A DNA stretch of 64,000 nt from Pseudanabaena sp. lw0831 (GTDB taxonomy: Bacteria; Cyanobacteriota; Cyanobacteriia; Pseudanabaenales; Pseudanabaenaceae): NCBI RefSeq assembly GCF_016584665.1, contig NZ_BBJB01000085.1, forward strand, positions 82,310 to 146,309. The letters are read 5' to 3'. The position numbers and the translations under genes are program-made. Each line of letters starts with the position of its first letter. Within the stretch, counting starts at the first letter, position 1. Of this stretch, positions 1 through 9,429 are shown one piece after another. The notes below the pieces were generated by a model. It searched no databases and was not told where the DNA came from. It saw only the letters and a program-made list of their open reading frames with translations.

Positions 1-3000
1 ATTGACAATATTATCTTCGGCTAGCAGGATCTTCAAAGGGAATTTGTTGGCAAAATTTTCATCGAAAAGCGAAATGTCTTTATTTTTTGCTTGACTTCTA
101 ACTATGGAATGACGACTATAGAGCTTTAATAAAGAGTTATATAATTGCGATCGCTTAATTGGTTTGCTCAGACATGTAGTGATCGGGTCAGGACTGAAGA
201 AATCACAACTGAAGGAATGAGAGAGTAAAATCATTGGCAGCGAGTTTGATTGCATTCGCATTAACTTTCTGATATCACAATTGTCGCACTTATCACTAGA
301 ATTATTTGCATTAATAGTGATTGGAATACTAGCATCAACAATTGCTAGATCAAATTGCTTGTCACTCTGTAGCCATGCGATCGCTTGCTCACTGGAGTTA
401 GTTGCTAGCACTTCCATTTGTAATGTTTGAGCAAATATAGTTAAGCTTTCACGACTAATGTCATTATCTTCGAGAATTAATAGGCGTTTACCGACAAGAC
501 TCAAATCCCATCCTTCACGTACTGGTTCTTTTTTGTCGGCAACTGTAGATATCGTAAAAGTAAAAGTAGAACCAGATCCAACTTCGCTCTCCACAGACAT
601 CTCGCCTCCCATCAGTATGGTTAACTGGTTAGAGATCGCTAGTCCTAGACCTGTTCCACCATATTGGCGGGTTGTGGATGAGTCCACTTGGCTAAAGGGC
701 TTAAATAGGCGAGCGTAGCGATCACTAGGGATGCCAATACCAGTATCTTTAACTGCAAATAGTAATTGATAATTTTGATGCTGCGGATCAATTTCTTTTA
801 CAGATACTTTTAACGTCACTGCTCCTTGAGTGGTAAATTTAACTGCATTGCCAAATAAATTAACTAATATTTGTCTTAAGCGGGTTATATCAGTGACAAT
901 CCATTCAGGCACATCAGTATCTATGCAGTAGGCTAGCTCTATCCCTTTAGTAATTGCGGTAGAAGCTAAAAGATCTAGGGACTCTTCGATACAATGCCGT
1001 AAGATAAAGGGATGAATATCTAATGTTAATTTCCCTGATTCAATTTTTGAGAAGTCAAGAATATCGTTAATAAGTGTGAGTAAATTATCTCCACTCGATC
1101 TAATGATTTCTGCAAATTCCTGTTGCTCAGAGTTAAGTTCTGTATCTAACAATAAACTTGTCATGCCAATCACCGCATTCATTGGCGTGCGAATTTCATG
1201 ACTCATCGTGGCAAGGAATTCGCTCTTAGCGCGATTAGCTGTTTGGGCTGATTGCATTGCTTGTAACATTTCCATTTTTGCTTGCTGGCGTTCTAGATGC
1301 ATGGCTAGAGAAGATGCCGAAATTCTCAATAGGCTAACTTCTACAGGATCGCGTAAGCGATCGCATAAGTAATCATGAAAGCTCAAAAAGCCCCAAAATT
1401 TTCCACTAACGACAATAGGCATCATTAAAATCGAGTTAATATTCTTGGATGTTAGAATTGGACTCTCAGCTTCAGAAATTGTCGATAAGGACTCATTGAC
1501 GATCTCTCCATTGGCAAGACGCGACAACCATTGCAAATTAACGATTATTTGCTTAAATCTAGTCTGCACTGATTCTTCATGGAGACCTATATTTTCTGCA
1601 AACCAAGCGGAATGTAATTTGAGAGCAGGCTCATCAAATTGATCCTGCTCACAAATAAATAGCTTAATACTTGAAAAATCAGAAACTTTGCCCAGTATTC
1701 CTAAAATATTGCCATATTCTTGATATCTGATACTTTCGGTAAGTAGATGGCGCTGGATCTCGACGAGCATAGTGAGATAGCTTTCTCTTTTTTCCAGCGC
1801 CGCGATCGCAAGTTTGCGATCGGTAATATCTTTGTTTGTACCGACCATGCGAATTGGCTTATCTTGTTCATTCCACAAAGCTTTAGCTTGAGTTGATACC
1901 CATTTATAAGTGCCATCCTGACAGCGCAGTCGATATTCAGTTATATAGTGTTCAATTCTATGAGCAAAGTAATCTTCTTGTATCTGCAAAAGGCGATCTC
2001 GATCATCTGGATGAATCATATCTATCCAATCAACTGGTTTTTCATTGTCAATAATGGGGTTCATCCCTAACATTGTGCGCCAACGGTCTGAGCGAAATGT
2101 GACTCCAGTCTTGATATTCCAATCCCAAATACCATCATCGGCGGCTTGGCTCGCTAACTGCCATCTTTCTTCACTTTTAAGGAGTTCGGCTGTACGTTCT
2201 TTGATGCGTATTTCTAGGTTTTGATTTACTTCTTCAATTTCATGAAACTTCTCTTGGAGGGCGATCGCCATAACTTGGAAGTTATAGCCGAGGGCATCGA
2301 TTTCCGTCAAATTACTGGAATGCCAAGTAAAATCTTTGTCTGTTGCTGGATTCTGCTGAAGATCTGTGGTCAGTCTCATTAATTTGGCGATCGGTCTTGC
2401 AAAACTGCGGCTTAGGAAATTTGCAGCTATCGTAGCTGGTAAAATAATTGCAAGTAAAATCGCGAGAATTTTGGTGTGCAGTTCTTCGAGGATATCAATG
2501 TATGAAACTGGAGACAAACGGACAACTAGACTCCAAGGAAGCTCATTACTAATCGTAACTTGCTGTAAATAATAAGACTTGCGCCAGCGAGTCATGGCTG
2601 ACATGCCTTTTGCCTTTGGAAACCATTGGAACTGATCGATTCCAATAGTGTGAATTTCACCTCCCCGATCCAAATCAAAAAGCTGTTCAGTCAAAAAATC
2701 TGGAGAAGTACTAGAAATTATTTTATTCTGACGATCAATCAGAAAAGCCTCAGTTCTCAATGTTTTTGAATTCTCTATTAAAAAATTTTTAATATTAGAG
2801 ATGTCCAAAGCTGCAATAACGATGCCATTAAAGCGATTGTTTTTGAAGATTGGGACAGCAACATCAATGTGCGGATAAGCTGTCATCTCATCAATGTGGA
2901 TATCTCCAAAAACAATGCTCAAAGTTGATTGAACCTGCTGAAAGATATATTGCTTAACAGTAGTTTTACTGAGACTGGCTCTGGTTGAATCAGAAATATT

Positions 3001-3918
3001 GGGGAAAGCTGTCAAAATATTTCCTTCAATATCTGTAGTATGGATAGAGAGAAAGGTTGGTGTGGCTTTCCCTAGCGTAGTAGTGGCAAACTGTAATCGT
3101 TCTAGGTTTTCATTATCAGCACTGATTGCGGCTAACTCTCGGATGGTCTGTGAATTGCGTTGATGCCAAAATTTTAGATCTGTAGTAAGGGACGAAGTAC
3201 TAGAAAGCAATTGACTATCAATTTCATGGTTAATATTTTGTAAAGACTGCGCCCCTGTCAAAATCGCGATCATGAAAATCGGCACAAAAACAAAGGCTAA
3301 CAACAGATGAAATAGCATTTGCTGGATGGGCTGATCATGGCGATCTCCATGCCCTTTCTGAAACCATTGCTTTAGTGGCAGATAATTAATACATAAGCTA
3401 GCAATTAATGAGTTAAATGCGCCATTAATTACTTGCTTGAGAACTACTAGAACAACTGAGTTAAATCCAAATTTGAGAAAGAAAGCATAAAAAACGAAAC
3501 ATAAGGGTGCCCCTAAACATAGCCAATAGGAAAGCGCAAGCACGACGATGTTGCGCGATCGCCCTTTTTTTTCTTGATAACGTAGTCCAATCCCAATCCA
3601 CAAGCTTTCTAAAATCAACAAAACTGCGGCATAGGGATGTCCCCATAGAAAATAAGTATAAGTACTGGCGATCGCAGAGACCAGCACCCCCATTGTGATC
3701 CCATAAAAATAGGTGGCGATCAGTACAAAAATGCTGCCGAACAAAAAATCAACACCAGAAAACAAAGGTAGTCGAAAATAATTCCCTAAATACCCTAGAG
3801 TCGAAAATAGTAAAAATACGAACAAATATTTCAGGATAAATTTACTTTTTAATTTAGCCTGAAATTTATCGTTGAAAAGTTTTCGTAGAAATGTGGCGAT
3901 CGGCAAGAAGAAATTCAT
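1..3918 (-). CDS. hybrid sensor histidine kinase, C-terminus outside window
   Basis: Reading the minus strand from the ATG at 3918 gives 1306 open codons to the window edge, so the gene is partial at its 3' end. Order of parts: about five hydrophobic segments (first ~180 residues), an extracytoplasmic dCache/CHASE-like sensor region, a second membrane segment followed by a HAMP-like region, a PAS domain, a GAF-like domain, HisKA with the phospho-acceptor at about H907 (motif MSHEIRTPMN), HATPase_c (GTGLGLAI near 660-690), and a first receiver domain with phospho-acceptor Asp about D1195. A second receiver begins at the edge (KILLAEDN). Membrane-bound two-component phosphorelay kinase; the input signal is unknown. 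No partner regulator is visible in the window. The domain order is read from motifs, not from a profile search. Confidence 0.9.
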   Translation of the reverse strand, partial: MNFFLPIATFLRKLFNDKFQAKLKSKFILKYLFVFLLFSTLGYLGNYFRLPLFSGVDFLFGSIFVLIATYFYGITMGVLVSAIASTYTYFLWGHPYAAVLLILESLWIGIGLRYQEKKGRSRNIVVLALSYWLCLGAPLCFVFYAFFLKFGFNSVVLVVLKQVINGAFNSLIASLCINYLPLKQWFQKGHGDRHDQPIQQMLFHLLLAFVFVPIFMIAILTGAQSLQNINHEIDSQLLSSTSSLTTDLKFWHQRNSQTIRELAAISADNENLERLQFATTTLGKATPTFLSIHTTDIEGNILTAFPNISDSTRASLSKTTVKQYIFQQVQSTLSIVFGDIHIDEMTAYPHIDVAVPIFKNNRFNGIVIAALDISNIKNFLIENSKTLRTEAFLIDRQNKIISSTSPDFLTEQLFDLDRGGEIHTIGIDQFQWFPKAKGMSAMTRWRKSYYLQQVTISNELPWSLVVRLSPVSYIDILEELHTKILAILLAIILPATIAANFLSRSFARPIAKLMRLTTDLQQNPATDKDFTWHSSNLTEIDALGYNFQVMAIALQEKFHEIEEVNQNLEIRIKERTAELLKSEERWQLASQAADDGIWDWNIKTGVTFRSDRWRTMLGMNPIIDNEKPVDWIDMIHPDDRDRLLQIQEDYFAHRIEHYITEYRLRCQDGTYKWVSTQAKALWNEQDKPIRMVGTNKDITDRKLAIAALEKRESYLTMLVEIQRHLLTESIRYQEYGNILGILGKVSDFSSIKLFICEQDQFDEPALKLHSAWFAENIGLHEESVQTRFKQIIVNLQWLSRLANGEIVNESLSTISEAESPILTSKNINSILMMPIVVSGKFWGFLSFHDYLCDRLRDPVEVSLLRISASSLAMHLERQQAKMEMLQAMQSAQTANRAKSEFLATMSHEIRTPMNAVIGMTSLLLDTELNSEQQEFAEIIRSSGDNLLTLINDILDFSKIESGKLTLDIHPFILRHCIEESLDLLASTAITKGIELAYCIDTDVPEWIVTDITRLRQILVNLFGNAVKFTTQGAVTLKVSVKEIDPQHQNYQLLFAVKDTGIGIPSDRYARLFKPFSQVDSSTTRQYGGTGLGLAISNQLTILMGGEMSVESEVGSGSTFTFTISTVADKKEPVREGWDLSLVGKRLLILEDNDISRESLTIFAQTLQMEVLATNSSEQAIAWLQSDKQFDLAIVDASIPITINANNSSDKCDNCDIRKLMRMQSNSLPMILLSHSFSCDFFSPDPITTCLSKPIKRSQLYNSLLKLYSRHSIVRSQAKNKDISLFDENFANKFPLKILLAEDNIVN

Positions 3919-3987
3919 TAAATAATCACTACTCTTAGTCCATTTTAGCTTACAGAAACAAACCCTCTCTTAAATAGTGCAAAGCTA

Positions 3988-4096
3988 CCAAGAACTCAAG
4001 TTCTTGGCTAAAAGCTAAAGTCGGTTGAAACCGACTGAAAAATTCAACCCGTTTCAACGGGTTTTAGCTCTTAGCCAGCACTTGAGTGCAGGGCAT
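3988..4096. repeat. multi-hairpin intergenic repeat
   Basis: Three consecutive palindromes (3988-4007, 4019-4036, 4046-4063) are enclosed by a larger inverted repeat pairing 4006-4019 with 4063-4076 (one mismatch). No ORF crosses it. This layout is typical of dispersed cyanobacterial intergenic repeats; function unknown. Confidence 0.6.
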
Positions 4097-4177
4097 TCGC
4101 GATGTATGCAGATAAGCAGAAATGTTGTAGTAGGTGGTTGCCTTGCTTCGCTTCCAACAAGAGATTCATCATCTGCG

Positions 4178-4235
4178 TAAGGAAGCAGTTTTTTAGGTTG
4201 CGGCTTCGCCGCGCTATAAAAAAACTGGTTCCTTA
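4178..4235. repeat. TAAGGAACC-type palindrome
   Basis: Near-perfect inverted repeat, outer arms TAAGGAA/TTCCTTA, centre GCGGCTTCGCCGC. The same outer arms with a different interior occur at 35061-35117. The right arm supplies the TAA stop of the minus-strand gene that starts at 4595. May act as transcription terminator on either strand. Confidence 0.6.
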
Positions 4236-4595
4236 TGTGGAAGGGATTTTTATTTTGTTTGGTTGAGTGATGCTATTACCAAATACAGGCGTAGGATCTA
4301 AACCAGTAATCAAACGGAAATGTGTAGGAGAAATATGTGGAGCGATTGGCTTGTTTTCCCAACCTTTTAAAAGCTCGTGCGATCGCTCTAGAAATACAAC
4401 ACCGCGAATCAGAGGTGTAACTCGCCAACTTTCGATTAAAACTTCAACAAGCGCTAGTTCGATTTGTGGAGGTGCGTAGGCTTGCAATAGATCTTCCAAA
4501 TATTCATCAAAATCTTCATCGTCATTGCCATCTAACTGATAGCTATCGACGATGTACTTTACTCTTTGGCGGCTAATTTCTTCCCATACTTCCAT
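4233..4595 (-). CDS. hypothetical protein
   Basis: A 120-residue soluble, acidic protein (cluster of Asp/Glu near residues 22-36), no signal peptide, no membrane segment and no motif I recognise. The reading frame is well formed, has an ATG start, and no better ORF competes on the other strand, so I believe it is real. It is transcribed divergently from sbcC with about 140 bp between the starts, which would hold both promoters. Its stop codon lies within a dispersed palindrome, so the last residues may vary between strains. Function unknown. Confidence 0.55.
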   Translation of the reverse strand: MEVWEEISRQRVKYIVDSYQLDGNDDEDFDEYLEDLLQAYAPPQIELALVEVLIESWRVTPLIRGVVFLERSHELLKGWENKPIAPHISPTHFRLITGLDPTPVFGNSITQPNKIKIPST

Positions 4596-4733
4596 AACTC
4601 CCTCGGCTTTTATTGGCTATACCGCACCTATTAGGGGCTAAACTCTTGGTTATATAATGCATTATTATGATAATTAGATAACAATTAGTATAACTGTATC
4701 AGAAAGATTCTTACAAGCCAAATTTCATAACAT

Positions 4734-7700
4734 ATGATCCCTCAGAAATTACGATTAATAAATTTCTTGAGCTATCAACAATTAGCCTTAGATTTTAGTG
4801 GGCTACATGTTGCTTGTATTTGCGGTGCGAATGGGGCGGGAAAATCATCATTATTAGAAGCAATTTCTTGGGCGATTTGGGGTGCAAGCCGTGTGGCAAG
4901 CCAAGATGATGTAATTCATGTTGGCTCAAAAGAAGCACAAGTGGACTTTACCTTTATCGCAGGTGGTGAAGTCTATCGGGTAATCAGAACCCGATCGCGC
5001 AATAGTTCAACTTCTCTAGAATTTCAGGTGCAGAGTGAAGGAAAATTTAAATCCCTCACCGAGCGCAAGGTTCAATCGACTCAGCACACCATCATTTCGC
5101 ACCTAAAAATGGATTACGAAACCTTCGTTAATTCCGCATATTTGCGTCAAGGTCGGGCTGATGAATTTATGCTGAAGCGTCCGAGCGATCGCAAACAGAT
5201 TTTGGCGGATATGCTAGCTTTGTCGCAGTATGACGAGCTTGCCGAACGTGCCAAAGACATTGCGCGAACTAGCAAGGGTGAGTCAGCAGTTTTAGAGAAT
5301 ATGCTGGTACATCTGCGAGAACAAATTCAATCAGGAGAGGCGATCGCACCGCAGTTAGAAATTTTGCGATCGCAGTTAGTTGACTTGCAAGCATGGGAAT
5401 CTCGCGATCGTCAACAATTGCAAGTTGTGGAAGAATTGCAGAAACAATATCAAAATGTGACCCAGCAACTAACTTGGCAACAACAACAGCAAGCTTCACT
5501 CACTGCCAATTTGGCGCAATCATCACGACAATTAGCCAGTCAGCAAAAACAATTGCAGCAATTAGAATCATGCTTGACAATGCGATCGCAGATTTTGCAG
5601 GACTATGAGCGCTATCAATTGCTATCAAACCAAGAATCAGAACTAGAACGTAAGTTTCAAAAGTATCAACATCTTTGCGATCGACGGGGAGAATTTAGTC
5701 ATAAACTCGCGAGTTTGCAAAGTGAACTCAGGGGACAGTTAAGGGCTTATCAAGCGCAATTAGAGTCTCTATTGCAGCAAGACAGCGACTTGAAAGGGAT
5801 TCTGAGCCGTACTAGGGAAATCGAAACTGCGATCGCCGAATTGCACAAAGCTAGGGCAGTCTTGCAAGAATTTGATCGTCTTCATTCTCAATCCACACCG
5901 CTAATCCATCGCCATCAAGTTCTCAAGCATCAACTGGAAAGAGAGCAGACCAAACTGGCTGCAAAACTAGAAGAATTAGTTGCTAAACGCGAACAATTAT
6001 ATTTACAAGTCAAGAATCACGATCAATTGTTGGCTAATGCCAAAGAGCTAGATCGGCAAATTGTTTTATTACAAAACAAACAAGTTTATCAACAGCGAGT
6101 TCATGAAAAAGGATTAGAACGCCGCGATTTTTTGGAGCGCTTAAAAACAAGATTGGCGGATAGTGAAGCTGCGTTTCATAAATTAGAATCAAAAATGCGT
6201 CAGTTAACTGTGCCAAATGCACCCTGTCCTCTATGCGATCGCCCTCTAGATGAAGCTCATTGGCAGCTAGTCCAGAAAAAGCATAAACAGGAATCTCGCG
6301 ATTTGCAAGCCGATATTTGGGTAGTAAAAGAACAGCAAGCAGCCTCTAACTGTGAAATTGAAGTTTTGCGAGAAGAATATCGCGTTTTAAAAAAGGAACT
6401 CGCACCGCTTAATGATTTGATTCAGCGTAAAGGAACTTTGCAGGAAAGGCTCAAAGCGATCGCGGAGGCAAAGCAAAAGCTAGCGCTAATTGATGCCGAG
6501 ATTGTGGATTTAGGCGATCGCCTTCAGACGCAAAACTATAGCCGTGAAGCATGGGATGAGATGGAACTCATCGATAAAAATATTTATAAATTTGCTTACG
6601 ACGAAAAAAATCATGCGCTTGCCCGTGGCGATGTTGAACGTTGGCGATGGGCAGAAATCAAACAATCAGAATTAAAAAATGCTCAGCGTCAAGCCGATAA
6701 TTTATCTCAAAAAATTCCTGATCTACAAACCAAAATCAATCACTTGCAAGATCGGCTCACTAAAAATCTGATTGATTTAGAAGTGCAGCATGAACTCGAA
6801 CAATGCGATCGCACTCTTACACAGTTAGCCTACGATCCTGATCGACATCAACAACTCCGCGCTCAAAAACAAGAACTCACGCCATCATTATTGCGCTATC
6901 AAGAACTCACTCGTGCCGAGCAGGAATATCCTGAGCTTCAGCAACAAGTTCAGCATTTACAACAGACTCAAAACGTTAATCAACAAGAATTACAAAATAT
7001 CACTGCTCAAATTTCCCAATTACAGTCACAGGTCAAAACTGTACATGGTGATCATGCACAGGAAATTCAATCTTTGCGTCAAAATTTACAAAACTGGCGA
7101 TCGCAAATGGATGCTCTCCTCGCTCAAATTGGCAGCCTTCAGCAACAACAACAACAACTAGAGCAAAGTCGCCAACGCGAACAAGAAACGCTCTCTCAAA
7201 TCGAAGTAGCCCGTCAACGCCAACGCATCCACACGGAACTCTATCAAGCCTTTGGTAAAAATGGCATTCAATCCCTGATGCTAGAAAATGTGCTGCCGCA
7301 AATCGAAGTAGAAGCCAATCAAATTCTCGCTCAACTTAGCGATCGCCAATTAAATGTGAGATTTATCACCCAAAAATCTGGTAAAAAAAGCGATCGCATT
7401 ATCGAAACTCTCGATATTGAAATTGCTGATACTAAAGGCACTAGACCCTATGAGACCTATTCTGGCGGTGAAGCATTTCGGATTAATTTTGCGGTACGTC
7501 TAGCCCTCTCCCGCGTACTTGCCCAGCGCAAAGGCAGCACTTTGCAAACCCTGATTATTGATGAAGGCTTCGGCAGTCAAGACCAGTTAGGTTGCGATCG
7601 GCTTGTGAGTGCAATTAATGCGATCGCGCCAGATTTTGAGTGCATTTTAGTAATTACGCATATGCCACAAATGAAGGAATCCTTTAACACATTGATTGAA

Positions 7701-7745
7701 GTGTCGAAGGGTGAGGAAGGCTCAACCGTGCAATTAGTAGGTTAG
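4734..7745 (+). CDS. sbcC: exonuclease subunit SbcC (Rad50-like SMC ATPase)
   Basis: A 1003-residue protein with the bipartite SMC/Rad50 architecture. Walker A (GANGAGKS) is at about residues 31-38, a zinc-hook CPLC at about 498-501 lies in the middle of long Gln- and Leu-rich coiled coils, and the C-terminal lobe holds the ABC signature (YSGGEAFR) and Walker B (LIIDEGFG). With SbcD it processes hairpins and DNA ends during repair and replication. sbcD is not adjacent, so the partner must be encoded elsewhere. Length fits the family. Its coding sequence is very rich in HIP1 sites (GCGATCGC). A hairpin at 7775-7821 lies just after the stop and probably terminates transcription. Confidence 0.93.
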   Translation: MIPQKLRLINFLSYQQLALDFSGLHVACICGANGAGKSSLLEAISWAIWGASRVASQDDVIHVGSKEAQVDFTFIAGGEVYRVIRTRSRNSSTSLEFQVQSEGKFKSLTERKVQSTQHTIISHLKMDYETFVNSAYLRQGRADEFMLKRPSDRKQILADMLALSQYDELAERAKDIARTSKGESAVLENMLVHLREQIQSGEAIAPQLEILRSQLVDLQAWESRDRQQLQVVEELQKQYQNVTQQLTWQQQQQASLTANLAQSSRQLASQQKQLQQLESCLTMRSQILQDYERYQLLSNQESELERKFQKYQHLCDRRGEFSHKLASLQSELRGQLRAYQAQLESLLQQDSDLKGILSRTREIETAIAELHKARAVLQEFDRLHSQSTPLIHRHQVLKHQLEREQTKLAAKLEELVAKREQLYLQVKNHDQLLANAKELDRQIVLLQNKQVYQQRVHEKGLERRDFLERLKTRLADSEAAFHKLESKMRQLTVPNAPCPLCDRPLDEAHWQLVQKKHKQESRDLQADIWVVKEQQAASNCEIEVLREEYRVLKKELAPLNDLIQRKGTLQERLKAIAEAKQKLALIDAEIVDLGDRLQTQNYSREAWDEMELIDKNIYKFAYDEKNHALARGDVERWRWAEIKQSELKNAQRQADNLSQKIPDLQTKINHLQDRLTKNLIDLEVQHELEQCDRTLTQLAYDPDRHQQLRAQKQELTPSLLRYQELTRAEQEYPELQQQVQHLQQTQNVNQQELQNITAQISQLQSQVKTVHGDHAQEIQSLRQNLQNWRSQMDALLAQIGSLQQQQQQLEQSRQREQETLSQIEVARQRQRIHTELYQAFGKNGIQSLMLENVLPQIEVEANQILAQLSDRQLNVRFITQKSGKKSDRIIETLDIEIADTKGTRPYETYSGGEAFRINFAVRLALSRVLAQRKGSTLQTLIIDEGFGSQDQLGCDRLVSAINAIAPDFECILVITHMPQMKESFNTLIEVSKGEEGSTVQLVG

Positions 7746-7774
7746 TTACAGCACTTTGCGCTCAAACTCAAACC

Positions 7775-7821
7775 AAAAAATTTTTAAAAGTGTTGCAAAG
7801 CAACACTTTTAAAAATTTTTT
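7775..7821. terminator. hairpin between sbcC and the glycosyltransferase
   Basis: Perfect inverted repeat with A- and T-rich ends, between two convergent genes, so probably a bidirectional terminator. It is preceded at about 7749-7774 by a copy of the recurring head motif (agcactttgcgctcaaac) that precedes other palindromes in the window. Confidence 0.65.
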
Positions 7822-7833
7822 GCTTCTATATTT

Positions 7834-8988
7834 CTAGAATGCGCTAGCCCGAACCCATTGCTGACTCATGGTTTGCTCGTAGAGGACTTCTAAGCGATCA
7901 ATATTTTTTACCAACGTATAGCGATCTAAAACCCTTTGCCTTGCCTTAATTCCAATAATCTTAGCCATCTCGGGATGATCGACAAATAGTGGTAAAAGCG
8001 TGCAAAGCTGAGAAGTAACCCTATGAGAATCAAGAATAATCCCTGCTCCATTCTCAATTACTTCACCATCAGCGCCTACATCCGTAGCGATGCAAGCAAC
8101 TCCACAAGACATCGCCTCTAATAACGATAGAGACAAACCTTCCACTAGTGAAGGTAAGATAAATACATCAGTGCCGCGCAAAATCTCAATACGCCTTTGC
8201 TCATCAGCAATATATCCCATCCAGACAATGCTGGGATCGTGACCATAAAAAGTCTTTAAACCTGCCAATAAAGGACCAGTCCCAACGATCGCAAGTTTGC
8301 AACCTTCAGGCATTCGACATTTGCGCCATGCCTTGAGCAAAGCTTCGACATTTTTCTCGGCAGCTAGTCGCCCTTGATAGAGGAAAAGCACATCAGCATT
8401 TAGTTCAGCCTTAATATTTGAAGCCCCTGGGGAATAGCGATCGCTATCAACTCCATTGGGAATGACAGCAATTCTGGTATTGGGAACTCCTAATTTATTC
8501 AGAAGTTCTTTTTGAATATTAGAAAAGATAATAACTTGATTGTAGTCAGCTAACGATGGTGCGTAAATTTGATAGGTGAGTTGCTGTGTACTAGAGGCAA
8601 GGTTCCGCCGTTTGAGATCAAAAGGTTGATGAAATGTAGCTACGAGGGGTAAATCGAGTTCGGCACAAATTTCTGGCAATCGAAAATCGAGAGGAGATAT
8701 GGCAAGGGATGCATGAATAATATCGGGCTTAAGCGATCGCAAAGAATCAACGAGAATCTTATTTGCTCTTAGAGAAGGAACTGTGTAAATTGTGGATTTG
8801 TAAAAAAATGGTAAAGCGACATCCTGATTCTCTTGAGCATGTTCTTCTTCATGCTCTGAATCACTCTCTGGGGCAAAATGCATAAAGCTGACACGATGTC
8901 CGCGATCGAGTAACGCATTTGTAATTTCGCGACTATAGGTCACGTTGCCACAAGCAGGCGATTTTTTACCTAACCATGCAATATGCAT
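7834..8988 (-). CDS. glycosyltransferase family 4 protein
   Basis: A 384-residue GT-B fold glycosyltransferase. The N-terminal domain starts MHIAWLGKKSPACGNVTYS, typical of GT4 acceptor-binding domains; the C-terminal domain carries the E-x7-E type motif (EGLSLSLLE near residue 282) and the following GVACIATDVGADGE loop that binds the nucleotide-sugar. An internal VIPNGVD motif is also characteristic. Probably transfers a sugar to a lipid or polysaccharide at the cytoplasmic face of the membrane; the donor and acceptor cannot be told from sequence. It stands alone, with no other polysaccharide genes next to it. Confidence 0.88.
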   Translation of the reverse strand: MHIAWLGKKSPACGNVTYSREITNALLDRGHRVSFMHFAPESDSEHEEEHAQENQDVALPFFYKSTIYTVPSLRANKILVDSLRSLKPDIIHASLAISPLDFRLPEICAELDLPLVATFHQPFDLKRRNLASSTQQLTYQIYAPSLADYNQVIIFSNIQKELLNKLGVPNTRIAVIPNGVDSDRYSPGASNIKAELNADVLFLYQGRLAAEKNVEALLKAWRKCRMPEGCKLAIVGTGPLLAGLKTFYGHDPSIVWMGYIADEQRRIEILRGTDVFILPSLVEGLSLSLLEAMSCGVACIATDVGADGEVIENGAGIILDSHRVTSQLCTLLPLFVDHPEMAKIIGIKARQRVLDRYTLVKNIDRLEVLYEQTMSQQWVRASAF

Positions 8989-9066
8989 GAACTACACCAC
9001 ATTATTTCCAGACGTATAATACCAAAACTAGTGGCGGCGCGAAGTGTCAACACTATCTTTTCAGTA

Positions 9067-9178
9067 ATTCTCATCATGAGGGTTTGCAGCACCGTAGGCA
9101 CTACAAACCCCAAAATCGGTTTTGATGAAGGTGTGCCGACAGCACACCTTCATCAAAACCGATTTTCATAATGAGAAT
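9067..9178. repeat. composite AAACCGATTTT-family palindromic element
   Basis: Ends in ATTCTCAT (9067) and ATGAGAAT (9171-9178). Inside are two hairpins: 9080-9110 (arms GGGTTTG/CAAACCC-type) and about 9112-9168, whose outer boxes are AAAATCGGTTTT/AAAACCGATTTT around variable arms. The same plan, with different arm sequences, is at 37661-37788, and a minimal form is at 23435-23469. Confidence 0.7.
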
Positions 9179-9187
9179 AGCTGGTAT

Positions 9188-9219
9188 GCCCTTCCCAGTG
9201 AAGAATTAGGGGGAAGGGC
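9188..9219. repeat. short CTTCCCAGTGAAGAATTAG element
   Basis: Inverted repeat ends GCCCTTCC/GGAAGGGC. The head CTTCCCAGTGAAGAATTAG is shared with the larger element at 37859-37955, where a long palindrome is inserted after it. Confidence 0.55.
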
Positions 9220-9238
9220 GTATCTTTTGGCGCTAAAA

Positions 9239-9270
9239 AGAATAGCCAGCACTAAGTGCTAGCTATTCTT
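9239..9270 (-). terminator. terminator of tRNA-Lys
   Basis: Perfect-arm hairpin just downstream of the tRNA on the minus strand, followed by a T-rich stretch (ctttttag). Fits an intrinsic terminator. Confidence 0.7.
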
Positions 9271-9280
9271 CGTTATTTTA

Positions 9281-9352
<72 letters not shown>

Positions 9353-9429
9353 ATTTGAGCAATGATCGTAAACTTTTATATGCGTTTCGCAGATGTGTTT
9401 TTTACGCGCTTGGCTAGTCTAACATGCTT